A DNA stretch of 64,000 bases from a virus. The DNA is taken from the IMG/VR virus record IMGVR_UViG_3300030518_000005, positions 62,001 to 126,000 of that record; one strand, written 5' to 3'. Shown piece by piece: positions 1 to 9,027 of the stretch (positions are counted from its first letter, which is position 1; every line of letters begins with the position of its first letter). The translations under genes and the position numbers were made by a program. The notes under the pieces were generated by a model, which was not told the DNA's origin, searched no databases, and worked only from the letters and a program-made list of their open reading frames with translations.

Positions 1-370
1 GGAAGGATAAAAGGACGTCAAAGGTAGTTGCAGTACCAGATGAACCTGCGCCACCAGCAGTTCCAATTGATCCACCAGCAGTTGCTACACCACCTGCACC
101 ACCTGCACCACCTGCACCACCAGTACCTATGGTTATAGTATAAGAGGTCCCTGGAACGACGATAAGTTCAAATGGAAGAGTTACCATACTTCCGCCTGGT
201 CCACCAGAAGATCCACCGCCAGCTCCAGCAGTAGTAGATCCTCCGCCACCTCCTCCGCCACCGCCTCCGCCACCAGAGCCACCTCGCCCCCAGACAATAA
301 TATTCGTAATGCCAGCAGGACAAGTCCAGGTTCCAGATGTAGTGAATAATTCTCTAACCATTTTTGCCAT
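1..370 (-). CDS. Glycine-rich tail-fibre-type protein (3' end beyond window)
   Basis: The frame opens with ATG at 370 and stays open to the window edge, so the C-terminus is missing. Its N-terminus (LFTTSGTWTCPAGITN) followed by long glycine tracts is nearly the same as that of the gene just upstream (370-1233), so the two look like a tandem duplication. The start overlaps the upstream stop by one base (TAATG), which suggests translational coupling. Proteins with an FTxSGTWTxPxG segment followed by poly-glycine are common at the tips of phage tail fibres, where glycine-rich sandwiches contact receptors. The host-binding role is inference. Confidence 0.7.
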   Translation of the reverse strand, partial: MAKMVRELFTTSGTWTCPAGITNIIVWGRGGSGGGGGGGGGGGGSTTAGAGGGSSGGPGGSMVTLPFELIVVPGTSYTITIGTGGAGGAGGAGGVATAGGSIGTAGGAGSSGTATTFDVLLSF

Positions 371-1233
371 TATTCCACCCACGTAACAATAATCTGACCG
401 TTACTTCCAGTTGCTCCAGTTGCGCCGTTACCGCCAGTTGTTCCAGTAGTTGCTTTTAATCCACCTGCACCACCACCACCTCCACCGGGTCCACCTGATC
501 CAGCAATTGCTGAAGAAGCTGTTGGAGCATTTCCGCCATTAGAACCAGAGGCACCACCATTTCCTCCAGTAGAGCCGTTTGGACCAGTCGCATCTCCTGC
601 AACTGGTGCTGAACCACCGCCTCCACCGCCTCCACTCCCAATTCCCGAAGTGGCACTTCCGCCAGCGCCAGCAGTGCCGTAGGTAAAAAATGGATTCCAT
701 GCTCCAACTGGTACGTAACCAGCATAGCCCGCCGAACCACGGCCTCCACCATTGCCACTAGCAAAAGACAAAGATGGAGTTCCTTGAAATTCTCCAGGAC
801 CATATGTGCCTGCAACTCCATTCGCACCGCCTGTTACTCCTCCAGTACCACCAAAACCAGGAGCACTAGGTTGAAAAGATAAAATACCATCAAAAGATGA
901 TGGAGTTCCTACGATTCCATTACTTCCAGTGCCCCCAGCACCGCCTGCTACACCACCTGCACCACCGGCACCACCGGCTCCACCTTGTCCGATAGTTATT
1001 GTGTAAGCGGTTCCAGGAACAACTGTTAGTTGAAAAGATAGAGAAGTTAGAGATCCACCTGGTCCACCACTTCCACCGCCAGTTCCACCGCTAGTTGTGG
1101 AGCCGCCAGATCCGCCACCTCCGCCACCGCCTCCGCCAGTTCCACCGCGACCCCAAACTACTATGTTTGTAATACCGGCAGGACAAGTCCAGGTTCCAGA
1201 TGTAGTGAATAATTGTTTTACATATTTAGACAT
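370..1233 (-). CDS. Glycine-rich tail-fibre tip-like protein
   Basis: This 287-residue protein is dominated by GG and GGG runs after an N-terminal TSGTWTCPAGITN segment and ends in a short beta-strand-like tail (QIIVTWVE). A similar tail (IIVEEHYQ) closes the fibre protein at 60669-62036. It lies directly after the large repetitive fibre gene (1237-4521), with a 3-base gap, and is coupled to its paralogue by TAATG. The composition and context fit a distal tail-fibre or adhesin subunit. No enzyme motif was seen. Receptor binding is inferred from context only. Confidence 0.7.
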   Translation of the reverse strand: MSKYVKQLFTTSGTWTCPAGITNIVVWGRGGTGGGGGGGGGSGGSTTSGGTGGGSGGPGGSLTSLSFQLTVVPGTAYTITIGQGGAGGAGGAGGVAGGAGGTGSNGIVGTPSSFDGILSFQPSAPGFGGTGGVTGGANGVAGTYGPGEFQGTPSLSFASGNGGGRGSAGYAGYVPVGAWNPFFTYGTAGAGGSATSGIGSGGGGGGGSAPVAGDATGPNGSTGGNGGASGSNGGNAPTASSAIAGSGGPGGGGGGAGGLKATTGTTGGNGATGATGSNGQIIVTWVE

Positions 1234-1236
1234 AAA

Positions 1237-4200
1237 TTAACCTACAAACCACGAAACGCCATCAGTTACCACATTGAACCAACCCCATGGTGTTTGAAGA
1301 ACTTTACTTGCTGCCAACCCCTCAATTTTCTCTGAACCATTAGGAGCCAGAGTTAAGTTGTTAGCCTGAAAGAATCCAGTTGAATCAATGATTTTGAATG
1401 TTTTACCAGATAGACCAGTGGGAGAAGGTAGAGTGAGAGTAAACGCTCCTCCCGAAGTATCACAAAGAATTGCTCCATCGGTAGATAAAATATTGTAGTT
1501 TGCGGTTTTGGTCACGAGAGGGGTGATGCCATTGTTTACAATCGTGATCGCACCAGCAGTATTGGTAATGGAAATACCAGTACCTTGGGTCAATGTAGCT
1601 AGAGTATATCCAGTACCATTGCCTACCAATAATTGACCGTTGGTTGGCGCAGTCGAAAGGTCAGTGCCGCCGTTAGCAATGTTAACTATTCCTGTCACAT
1701 TGGCAGCATTACCAGAGATGTTGCCTGTGATAGCGGTACCTGGGATAGTTGTTGAAGCAGTAACCTGACTAGCACCATTACCATATAGATAACCAGTCAA
1801 GCTAGAAGTAATAGGAGCAACGCTTAAAGTTGCAATACCAGCGAAGAGAGCACTTCCATTAACTTGTAATAGCTGACTTCCATCCGTAGTTGTTCCGAGT
1901 AGAAGATGTCCTGTTGGTGCGATCCTCATGGCTTCTGCGGAAGTTACTGAACCAACCGGCGTTACGCTAAAGCCGATGTACGTAGGCATAGATGTATCAG
2001 TGAAGGTAGCTCCTGCTACGATGTTCACAACGCCAGTACTAGCGACAGCGAATGCCGTAGCGCCATAACCTCCACCAGAGAAGAATGTCAAGTTTGTTCC
2101 ACTCGTTGTAGCAGAAGGACTTGCAAGTGTACCACCTGCTTCTCTTCCGCTAAATCCTACGTTAGAGCCATACCCAGTAACCTGAATGGCCTTAGTAGTG
2201 CCGGAGTTGTTAACAATATCTAAAACTGCTGTTGTAGCTGGCTGCACACCAATGCCCAAAGCCAATGTAGTGTCGTTCCAGTAGAAATTAGCATTATCTT
2301 GAGTGAGAGTTCCAGTTGCGCTAGCGAAGATAACACTGCCTTGAGTAAATCCGCCGATTTGAGAACCTAAAAGGGCTAAGGATGTGGCAGATGTTAAACT
2401 AGGTAATGATGTCAATGTGCTATTAGTTGTTGCAGTAACGTTAGCAGCAGTACCTGAAGTATTTGCAGCATTATTAGGAATATCACCGGAAACTAGTGAA
2501 CTCCATGATGGCGCATTTGCTAGAGTACCTGTACCTTGAGAAGTCAAAAACTCGCGAGCTGTCGTAGTGTTACCAGGAAGTCTAGCAGCAGTTGGTGTTG
2601 CATTTTCATAGATGATGTCACCCAGAGTAGTCATTGGCGACAGAGCATCAAATCCAGCGTTTGCTGTAGTTTGACCGGTGCCACCGTTAACTATAGCCAC
2701 TACACCTGTAACATTAGCGGCGTTACCTGCGATGTTACCGGTGACCTGAGATCCAGGTAAACTCAATGCAGAAAGAGTTGTTAACGTAGAGTTAGTAGTA
2801 GCAATTAGGTGAGTAACCAGAGAACCAGCGGTATTCGTTACATCTCCGGTATGTGCAGGTTCTTGTGCGGCTTGTAGAGTACCAGTCAATTGAGTAGTTG
2901 GCAAAGCTAACGCTGTAAGAGTCGTCAATGTCGAATTCGTTGTAGCAACTAGACTTAATACTAGAGAACCAGCGGTATTCGTTACATCTCCGGTATGTGC
3001 AGGTTCTTGTGCGGCTTGTAGAGTACCAGTCAATTGAGTAGTTGGTAAACTCAATGCAGAAAGAGTTGTTAACGTAGAGTTAGTAGTAGCAACTAGATGG
3101 GTAACCAGAGAACCAGCAGTAGTCGTTACGTCGCCAGTCAACGCTGGGAATTGCGCTGCCTGAAGAGTACCAGTGAGTTGAGTAGTTGGCAAACTCAATG
3201 CTGTAAGAGTCGTCAATGTAGAGTTGGTTGTGGCCGTAATGTTTGCCGCATTTCCAGGAATATTTCCAGTAACCTGAGAACCAGGTAAAGACAATGCAGA
3301 CAGGGTGGTAATTGTAGAGTTTGTTGTGGCAACTATACTTGTAACACCTAGATCTGTAATGTGAACATCGCCAGACATGCTCTCTGGAGTCCACGAGCTG
3401 GTGCCAGAGTTCCAGATCAAAATTTGGGCATCGGTAGGTGCAGTCGCAGAGACCGCATGTCCTTGAAGGGCAACAACAGTTGCAGTCGCAGCTCCAGGTC
3501 CAGTTGCAGTTACATCGCCAATTAGTGAAGTAATAGCAGCACCAACGGTAGCAACTATCTGAGCCTGTAAATTCTCAAAAGCCGTTAGTATTGAATTTGT
3601 TGCAGTGATAGGTGTATTAGAGCCTGTTGCATATCCTGTCAATAGTTGGCCGGTTACTGAAGTGTTAGTGAGCGTAACTACTCCAGTATCAGACATAGTG
3701 GCGGCACCAGACATGCTTACAGCTTTATAAGAAGTTATGCCGGTTTGATAAACTAAGAATTGAGCATCAGTTGGTGCAGTAGGGTTAACTGCAGTCCCTT
3801 GTATAGCACCAACGACAGTGGCACCTTGAGTACCGGTAACATCACCAGCTAAATTGCCGGTAAATGACGCGGCAGATCCACTTACGTTACCAGTTACGTT
3901 ACCTACTAAATTACCAGTTACATTGCCTGTCAATGACGCAGTGATTACGTTAGCGGCAAAGTTACCAGATGCATCACGCTTTACTATAGTAGACGCAGTA
4001 TTTAAAGCTGTCGCTGCATTCGCTGCCAATTCTGCACTGTGCACATTAGCAGCTGAAGAACCACCCACAAACGAAACAACAGTTGCACCTTGTGTTCCGG
4101 TGACATCGCCCAACAAACTACCAGTAAAGCTTATTGATGTTCTAGCAGTGTTGGCATTTCCATTTAAGGATGCAGTAATGATTCCAGCTGCAAAGTTACC

Positions 4201-4521
4201 AGAGCTATCTCTCTCAACTACGGTATTTGGAATATTAAGGGGCGTTGCAGTACCAATTGCAGTTGCAGCGGCTGCAATAGAAGCGGCACTAGCTCCACCC
4301 ACAAAGTTAACAGTAGTGGCAGCAGAGCCAGGACCAGATCCTGTTACATCGCCAGTTAAAGAGGTGATAGCGCTAGCAGAGCCAAGGGCAACCTCAACTC
4401 CAGAAGAATCTTGTATATAGAGAACGTCATCTGTTTTAACGTAGATGAGATCATAACCCGACGGTGGCGGAGACGGTTTTGTCGCAACTTGCCCAAATCT
4501 AAGTGTTCCTGGTGATGACAT
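1237..4521 (-). CDS. Large repetitive tail-fibre protein
   Basis: The 1094-residue product is built from repeated segments such as LTGDVTGSGPG, GNAANVTG and NGGTG, the low-complexity beta-rich repeats typical of long phage tail fibres. Roughly residues 400-620 contain near-identical 48-residue repeats (STLTTLSALSLPTTQLTGTL). The N-terminus (SSPGTLRFGQVA) resembles a virion-attachment segment, and the C-terminal part (GKTFKIIDSTGFFQANNLTL) resembles the fibre-tip segments of other phage fibres. An AAGGAGAT Shine-Dalgarno precedes the ATG. It heads a cluster with the glycine-rich proteins downstream. Fibre identity is probable; the receptor is unknown. Confidence 0.8.
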   Translation of the reverse strand: MSSPGTLRFGQVATKPSPPPSGYDLIYVKTDDVLYIQDSSGVEVALGSASAITSLTGDVTGSGPGSAATTVNFVGGASAASIAAAATAIGTATPLNIPNTVVERDSSGNFAAGIITASLNGNANTARTSISFTGSLLGDVTGTQGATVVSFVGGSSAANVHSAELAANAATALNTASTIVKRDASGNFAANVITASLTGNVTGNLVGNVTGNVSGSAASFTGNLAGDVTGTQGATVVGAIQGTAVNPTAPTDAQFLVYQTGITSYKAVSMSGAATMSDTGVVTLTNTSVTGQLLTGYATGSNTPITATNSILTAFENLQAQIVATVGAAITSLIGDVTATGPGAATATVVALQGHAVSATAPTDAQILIWNSGTSSWTPESMSGDVHITDLGVTSIVATTNSTITTLSALSLPGSQVTGNIPGNAANITATTNSTLTTLTALSLPTTQLTGTLQAAQFPALTGDVTTTAGSLVTHLVATTNSTLTTLSALSLPTTQLTGTLQAAQEPAHTGDVTNTAGSLVLSLVATTNSTLTTLTALALPTTQLTGTLQAAQEPAHTGDVTNTAGSLVTHLIATTNSTLTTLSALSLPGSQVTGNIAGNAANVTGVVAIVNGGTGQTTANAGFDALSPMTTLGDIIYENATPTAARLPGNTTTAREFLTSQGTGTLANAPSWSSLVSGDIPNNAANTSGTAANVTATTNSTLTSLPSLTSATSLALLGSQIGGFTQGSVIFASATGTLTQDNANFYWNDTTLALGIGVQPATTAVLDIVNNSGTTKAIQVTGYGSNVGFSGREAGGTLASPSATTSGTNLTFFSGGGYGATAFAVASTGVVNIVAGATFTDTSMPTYIGFSVTPVGSVTSAEAMRIAPTGHLLLGTTTDGSQLLQVNGSALFAGIATLSVAPITSSLTGYLYGNGASQVTASTTIPGTAITGNISGNAANVTGIVNIANGGTDLSTAPTNGQLLVGNGTGYTLATLTQGTGISITNTAGAITIVNNGITPLVTKTANYNILSTDGAILCDTSGGAFTLTLPSPTGLSGKTFKIIDSTGFFQANNLTLAPNGSEKIEGLAASKVLQTPWGWFNVVTDGVSWFVG
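2821..3189 (-). repeat. 144-bp tandem repeats inside tail-fibre gene
   Basis: Copies start at about 2821, 2965 and 3109 (period 144 bp, 48 codons). The first two are identical over about 80 bases (2821-2901 and 2965-3045). The third has diverged but keeps the same protein pattern (TTQLTGTLQAAQ). Such repeats allow fibre length to change by recombination or slippage. Confidence 0.85.
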
Positions 4522-4530
4522 CGTATCTCC

Positions 4531-4851
4531 TTAAATTATTATTAATTCGCCGTCTGGTTCTATCTCAATAGCTCCAGATAGTTCTATCTCTAATTCCGGT
4601 GAGATCATAGAGCACTCAGAAGGAATAGAAATAAGTGTAGTTATGCTTCTGTCAGTTAAAAAACCCGGTGATTGAATCGCTCCACCAGACTGAACAAAAG
4701 TGTTTGTATTTTGAATCGTAGTTGCACCTGTATCTACCCATGTGGCTATAGCATTGGGTGTTGTAGGAGAAATACCCGTAACACCGCTGCCGCTTCCACC
4801 AGATTGGTAATAATCTAAATTTGAAGTAAATGGGTTAAACTTATATGGCAT
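4531..4851 (-). CDS. Small fibre-associated protein
   Basis: The 106-residue protein starts MPYKFNPFTSNLDYYQ, followed by a GSGSG linker and a short beta-rich region (PTTPNAIATWVDTGATTIQN) of the sort found near the base of fibre proteins. It ends in acidic, hydrophobic strands. It sits between the large fibre gene and a tiny ORF, which it overlaps by 11 bases. I do not recognise a named family. A virion or fibre-connector role is inferred from position. Confidence 0.6.
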   Translation of the reverse strand: MPYKFNPFTSNLDYYQSGGSGSGVTGISPTTPNAIATWVDTGATTIQNTNTFVQSGGAIQSPGFLTDRSITTLISIPSECSMISPELEIELSGAIEIEPDGELIII

Positions 4852-4981
4852 GAGATTTCCCTATTGCCTTACTGAGATAATTGTCTGTTTCTGTGTGGCA
4901 AATATTACAAACACAAATCCATAAAGTATCTCTTTTAGGCACAGCATCAATTTGAGGTATTAACCATGTTGGGTAAGCCAT
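4841..4981 (-). CDS. 46-residue Cys-rich small protein
   Basis: An ATG at 4981 opens a 46-codon frame ending in TAA at 4841. The start overlaps the stop of the upstream gene by one base (TAATG), the same junction used elsewhere in this cluster, and the end overlaps the next start. The product contains a CVCNICH segment with three cysteines and a histidine, which might bind a metal. The frame fills the gap between two virion genes exactly, which supports it as a real gene. Function unknown. Confidence 0.55.
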   Translation of the reverse strand: MAYPTWLIPQIDAVPKRDTLWICVCNICHTETDNYLSKAIGKSHAI

Positions 4982-5598
4982 TATGGACCCGTAGGCGTTC
5001 TGACAACACTCTGCATAACATTTTTGGTTGCATCAACATAAGTGACAGTTATCAACTGAACTGGAGTTCCTGACAGGCCGCCTAGATATGATTGATATGT
5101 TTCTACTGTTGAACTGGGATAAGCTGCCGCTATGCTGTCGTATGGTAGTGTAAAAAGTCCTACGCTATTTACCGTAACGTCAACGTCGGCCACTATTGGA
5201 TTGTCTTCGCCTCCCATAGGGCGACCATATTGATCAACTAGGATAACTCTTTTAGCGACTACAGGTTCTTCTTCATATACTGCACGTTCGAAGTCATCCG
5301 CACCAATGGTTGGACGCTTCTGGGGAGCTGGGCAACCGACTGCGGCTGCGACTGCTGTAGTATATGCAGAGACGTCAGTTGTAGCTAGAATACTGCCGTT
5401 GACAGGGCCAACGGTCATCTCGTTGATACTAGCGACTTCTTTTACTTCTAGATTTAAAGTAAGAAGTCCAGTTCCGGTGATCTGGATGTGTTGCTTGACC
5501 TTGAATAGACGTGTGTCAGGAATAGTGATAACACCATTCGCTGTTCCGTTCGCTGTAAATAGCTGCGGTGAAACCGCGGGGAAACTCTTTTCTAACAT
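4981..5598 (-). CDS. Virion-region protein, beta-rich
   Basis: The 205-residue product has alternating hydrophobic segments (ITGTGLLTLNLEVKEV, RVILVDQYGRPMGGEDNP) and ends with an Ig-like strand pattern (VQLITVTYVDATKNVMQSVV). The ILVDQYGRP type of segment occurs in uncharacterised phage structural proteins, but this is recollection and was not searched. The weak Shine-Dalgarno AAGG lies close to ATG 5598. The gene is coupled by TAATG to the small gene at 4841-4981. A tail or baseplate structural role is inferred. Confidence 0.55.
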   Translation of the reverse strand: MLEKSFPAVSPQLFTANGTANGVITIPDTRLFKVKQHIQITGTGLLTLNLEVKEVASINEMTVGPVNGSILATTDVSAYTTAVAAAVGCPAPQKRPTIGADDFERAVYEEEPVVAKRVILVDQYGRPMGGEDNPIVADVDVTVNSVGLFTLPYDSIAAAYPSSTVETYQSYLGGLSGTPVQLITVTYVDATKNVMQSVVRTPTGP

Positions 5599-5658
5599 AC
5601 CTTACCAAGTTCCAAGCATCCGTGACCGTTCACAGACTCTTAAGCTTATTCTATCAGG

Positions 5659-6903
5659 TTAAAACCCTGACTGTCCGTCGTCTCTGTCACTAACTTTAAT
5701 ATTTGCCCAGTACACTTCTTCTTCAGCCTGGGATGCAAACCGCTGAGTGATAGGCTTTGCAGCCTCTTGCATCCAGTTGTTAAAGCTGTTATTCCACTTA
5801 TGTTCTGCAGCCTTAGCCATGTCCTCAGTTACGACGCCACCGCCGAACATCTGTTCATCTGTAGGTTGCGGAGCAGGAGCTGCAAACATTGCTTTAACTT
5901 GCGGAGGTACGTTTTCACCTAGCATTGACTTACCGGCCATAAGATTAGCAAGTTGCTGCGCTGCAGCCTCTTCGCCGTCTTGTGGCTTGTTCTTAGCAAG
6001 GCGCATGATCTCTTCTTCTGCGCTAGGGAACGGATTATGGTTCGCCCAACCGCTCTTAGTGAGCTTGCTCTCATGTCTTGCTTTGATCTGTGCTACGACG
6101 TCCGGAGACATATCTTTCATTGTCTTAACCGGTCCTGGACGTTTCTGTGCAGGACTAGATTGCATGTCTTTGCCGGCAAACTTAGCAGATGTGTAGGCCT
6201 TGGTGTTTGTATTAGCACCGAAGCCAGTCTGATCGCCAGTGTTGTTAGCTTTACGACGAGCGTTGTCAGCAGGGTTATATTGGCTTGCGCCTTTAGGTCC
6301 ATAACCAGACTTTGCCATATCAAGGCATTTGTCGCACTGACAGCCTTCTACATGCTCAGATTGGCTCACAGGGTCATTGATATACGCGTAGCGCTTACCA
6401 GTACCGCCTGCGGTCGGTTGTGCAGTAGGAGTGTGATCATACATCTTAGGCGATGTGTTAACGGTTGCTACTCCTGGTGCGACCGGAGCTGCTGGTGCAG
6501 CTGGCGTTGCGGGAGCTGGAACTACACCAGGCTCAGGAGCAGGTGACATGTTAGTTGGTTGCTTAATTCCAAGCTTAGCACGGCGCTCACCAATCTCAAC
6601 GTCTTTGATTCGACGCTGGTTGGCCATCTGAGCTTTAGGATGCCAGTATGGAAGTTCATCATCTTTCGCAAGGCGAGAAAGAGACTTGATGAGCTCATCA
6701 GCCACTGTGTTTGCCTTATCGATAGGACGCTTGAAGTAGCGAACCGAAACTGTGCTCTTAGCTAAGTCTTCAATGAGGCCGCGAGCAGCCAGACCTTTAG
6801 TCAGCTGCTGCACCATCTCCATTGGAGTCTCAGGCGGAAGAACTACTTCAACTTCGTTTTCACTAATTTGTTCTAATTCAATCCTCGACATCGTATTCCT
6901 CAT
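5659..6903 (-). CDS. Structural-module protein with CxCxxC motif
   Basis: The 414-residue protein has an N-terminal helical region (IELEQISENEVEVVLPPETP), an Ala/Pro-rich linker near residues 120-150, and a CQCDKCLDM motif near residue 190 that may bind metal. The remainder is polar and helical. Its start overlaps the upstream acidic gene by 26 bases. It belongs to a run of four long, low-complexity proteins (5659-11683) between fibre and head genes. No family recognised. Confidence 0.55.
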   Translation of the reverse strand: MRNTMSRIELEQISENEVEVVLPPETPMEMVQQLTKGLAARGLIEDLAKSTVSVRYFKRPIDKANTVADELIKSLSRLAKDDELPYWHPKAQMANQRRIKDVEIGERRAKLGIKQPTNMSPAPEPGVVPAPATPAAPAAPVAPGVATVNTSPKMYDHTPTAQPTAGGTGKRYAYINDPVSQSEHVEGCQCDKCLDMAKSGYGPKGASQYNPADNARRKANNTGDQTGFGANTNTKAYTSAKFAGKDMQSSPAQKRPGPVKTMKDMSPDVVAQIKARHESKLTKSGWANHNPFPSAEEEIMRLAKNKPQDGEEAAAQQLANLMAGKSMLGENVPPQVKAMFAAPAPQPTDEQMFGGGVVTEDMAKAAEHKWNNSFNNWMQEAAKPITQRFASQAEEEVYWANIKVSDRDDGQSGF

Positions 6904-8191
6904 CTTCCGACTTCTTTAGCTTCTTTGCAGGAGCCTTAGGTGCTGGTTTCTCGGCGAGCTTTTCTTTAAGCTTCTTCTGAGCAAGCATCTCTGCATGCTT
7001 CAATTTAAGCTCGTGTTCCCGCTCTTTAAACTTCAATTCAAGTTCAGCTTCTTTTTTACGAAGCTCAAGTTGAACTCTGCGTTCTTCTACGTCCATCTGA
7101 GCCATTTGCTTAGCGATCTCAGGATCTGGAGATGAAGCCATTGCATTCTGGTATTCAACGTCCATCATACGCTTCTGGTGCTCTTTATCAGAGCCATCTG
7201 GCGATTGAGCTTTAGCGTTCTCGTACTCGAGATCGAGCATGCGCTTCTTATGGTTTTTCTCAGTCTCAGGGTCTGGAGACATCATCTGTGCGTGTTCGAA
7301 CTCAAGGTCCTTCATACGCATAGCATGCTTGTGCTCAAGATCTGCCTGTTGCATCTTCAGTTTAAGATTAGCGTCGCCTTCAGCTTTAGCATTCTCAACA
7401 TCGACACCAGACATGTCGCGCGTTGCTTGCGCTTTAGCTTCTGCGCTCTCATCATAAGTCGGTGAGTGGTGCCCACGGACAATGTATGCGATCTCAGGTT
7501 CAGAATACCCTTCATCTTGTAGGGCTTGGATAATCTTCTGTTCAGAGTCGTCATCGCCGTTCGGCTCCTGGTCGTCCTCTTGGAACTCTCCATCACCTTC
7601 GCCCTGGACAGCACTTTCCTCGTCGGAATCATCCGGTTGGATCTCATCATCACCGCCGTCGTCTTCATTACCTTCAACACCACCTACATCAGTAGCGTCT
7701 TGCTCTGATACTTCAGGTTGATCGTAGCTGTCAATCTCTTCGTCATCATCTTGCTCAGGAATATCGTCGCCAGACGGCTCTTCAACGTCGTCTTCTGGTT
7801 CGGTATTTTCTGGATCTTGATCTAGATCCCCTTGGACAGATTCATCACCCTCAGGTTGCTCCTCAAGTTCTTCATCGTCTTCTTGGTCGTCAGATTCTAC
7901 GGGCTCTTCAGATTCTTCATCTTCGTCACCCTCTTCACCCTGTTGAGCTGCGGCCATTTGCGCCATCATCTCCGGGTCCATCTGCTCGTCTTGATCTTCG
8001 TCTTCTTCAGGTTGTGGATCGGCCTTAGAAGCTGCAGCAAGGTCCATGATTGAATTGAGGTTGTTTAAACCTTTCTTCAACTCATTCCACTTCTGCTTAA
8101 GCTTCTTAGGATCTTTCTTCAATGGCTCTTTGCCATCTACAAGTTCCTGCTTACCATCTGGAGTAACTTCTAACATCTTTTTGTCTGCCAT
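6878..8191 (-). CDS. Highly acidic coiled-coil protein with internal repeats
   Basis: The 437-residue protein has a Lys-rich start, a long Asp/Glu stretch (about residues 60-220), then three imperfect repeats of about 26 residues (cores HKKRMLDLEYENA and HQKRMMDVEYQNA, joined by SPDPE), and a highly charged coiled-coil C-terminus rich in KEAELELKFKERE-type sequence. It ends Lys-rich, then acidic. The charge segregation could suit a scaffold, internal head protein or tail-assembly chaperone, but I cannot assign one. GTAATATG precedes the start, with AAGG upstream. Confidence 0.55.
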   Translation of the reverse strand: MADKKMLEVTPDGKQELVDGKEPLKKDPKKLKQKWNELKKGLNNLNSIMDLAAASKADPQPEEDEDQDEQMDPEMMAQMAAAQQGEEGDEDEESEEPVESDDQEDDEELEEQPEGDESVQGDLDQDPENTEPEDDVEEPSGDDIPEQDDDEEIDSYDQPEVSEQDATDVGGVEGNEDDGGDDEIQPDDSDEESAVQGEGDGEFQEDDQEPNGDDDSEQKIIQALQDEGYSEPEIAYIVRGHHSPTYDESAEAKAQATRDMSGVDVENAKAEGDANLKLKMQQADLEHKHAMRMKDLEFEHAQMMSPDPETEKNHKKRMLDLEYENAKAQSPDGSDKEHQKRMMDVEYQNAMASSPDPEIAKQMAQMDVEERRVQLELRKKEAELELKFKEREHELKLKHAEMLAQKKLKEKLAEKPAPKAPAKKLKKSEDEEYDVED

Positions 8192-8199
8192 ATTACACC

Positions 8200-9027
8200 T
8201 TACAGATAGTCTATCAAGAATCGCTTCTGATAGTATCCCTTAGCTGCATCCATTTGCTTATCGATCAAAGTTTGTAAGTCCTTCAAACGATTCTGCAAGA
8301 ACGCAGGTCCTAGAGTTGATGTGCTCTGCGAAGTTCCATCGATACTGATAGATACTCCGTTGTGCGGAAACAGGATCGGACCCATTACAGACAACATCTT
8401 AAACGCTGCCATGTTTTCGATCAGAGCCGAGAGTACAGCCGGAAGCTTCCCATCAGGGAAACCACAGCGGTACTTAATTTGAAGCGCACCAGGCCAGTTA
8501 GTTATACCGCCAGCGTTAAGCGCGCTGAATCCAACACCCGAATAAAGAGTGGTAACGAAACCTGCTATGGTTGTGCCAGTAGCCGGAACGAGCTGGACAG
8601 TCTGTTCTTGCGGTTGCACGAACACGAACTCTAGCGGAACATCGATGAGTGCGTTGTTGCCATATCCATTGTTGAAAGTCAGTTTGTAGCTTAGAACATC
8701 AAGAATAGGACCGTGTGCCATCTTGACATAGCCGAAGCTCCAAAACATTAAGTGAGCATTATAGTCACAGTTCTCTAAGAACTCTACAGGAGTAATGTAG
8801 AGGTCAAGCGTGTGCTCGATCTCTGAAATTGACTCAGTGATATAGCGCTGCAGAGCGTCGTCAGATACAGCTTGGCCAGTCAAAAATGACTGAAGCGGAA
8901 TTCCAAACAGCGGGCCATCGCGCAGAGTCTGAGGAGTAGGAACTGGAAGATAACGCGTTGGCGTTCCTTCCTGCTCAATTCCTAGGTGCGGGAATGGTTG
9001 ATTATAGGGTGTCTTACTTACTGGCAT
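8200..9027 (-). CDS. Probable head-to-tail connector protein
   Basis: The 275-residue product has a helical segment (SDDALQRYITESISEIEHTL), a beta-rich middle (IQAxYRCGFPDGKLP-like, here QIKYRCGFPDGKLP) and a C-terminal helix (LQTLIDKQMDAAKGYYQKRF). The pattern of YRAGF-like turn then helix LxxLxxxKxxxKxYYxKRF is reminiscent of gp6/gp8-type connector proteins. Its start overlaps the upstream stop by one base (TAATG). The assignment is by pattern only and other virion roles are possible. Confidence 0.45.
   Translation of the reverse strand: MPVSKTPYNQPFPHLGIEQEGTPTRYLPVPTPQTLRDGPLFGIPLQSFLTGQAVSDDALQRYITESISEIEHTLDLYITPVEFLENCDYNAHLMFWSFGYVKMAHGPILDVLSYKLTFNNGYGNNALIDVPLEFVFVQPQEQTVQLVPATGTTIAGFVTTLYSGVGFSALNAGGITNWPGALQIKYRCGFPDGKLPAVLSALIENMAAFKMLSVMGPILFPHNGVSISIDGTSQSTSTLGPAFLQNRLKDLQTLIDKQMDAAKGYYQKRFLIDYL

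Noticed and set aside
3854-4420. 188-codon plus-strand frame opposite the large fibre gene
   Set aside because: It is the antisense of a Thr/Gly/Val repeat gene; the Pro/Leu/Thr-rich product reflects codon complement, with no ribosome-binding site or neighbour on that strand.
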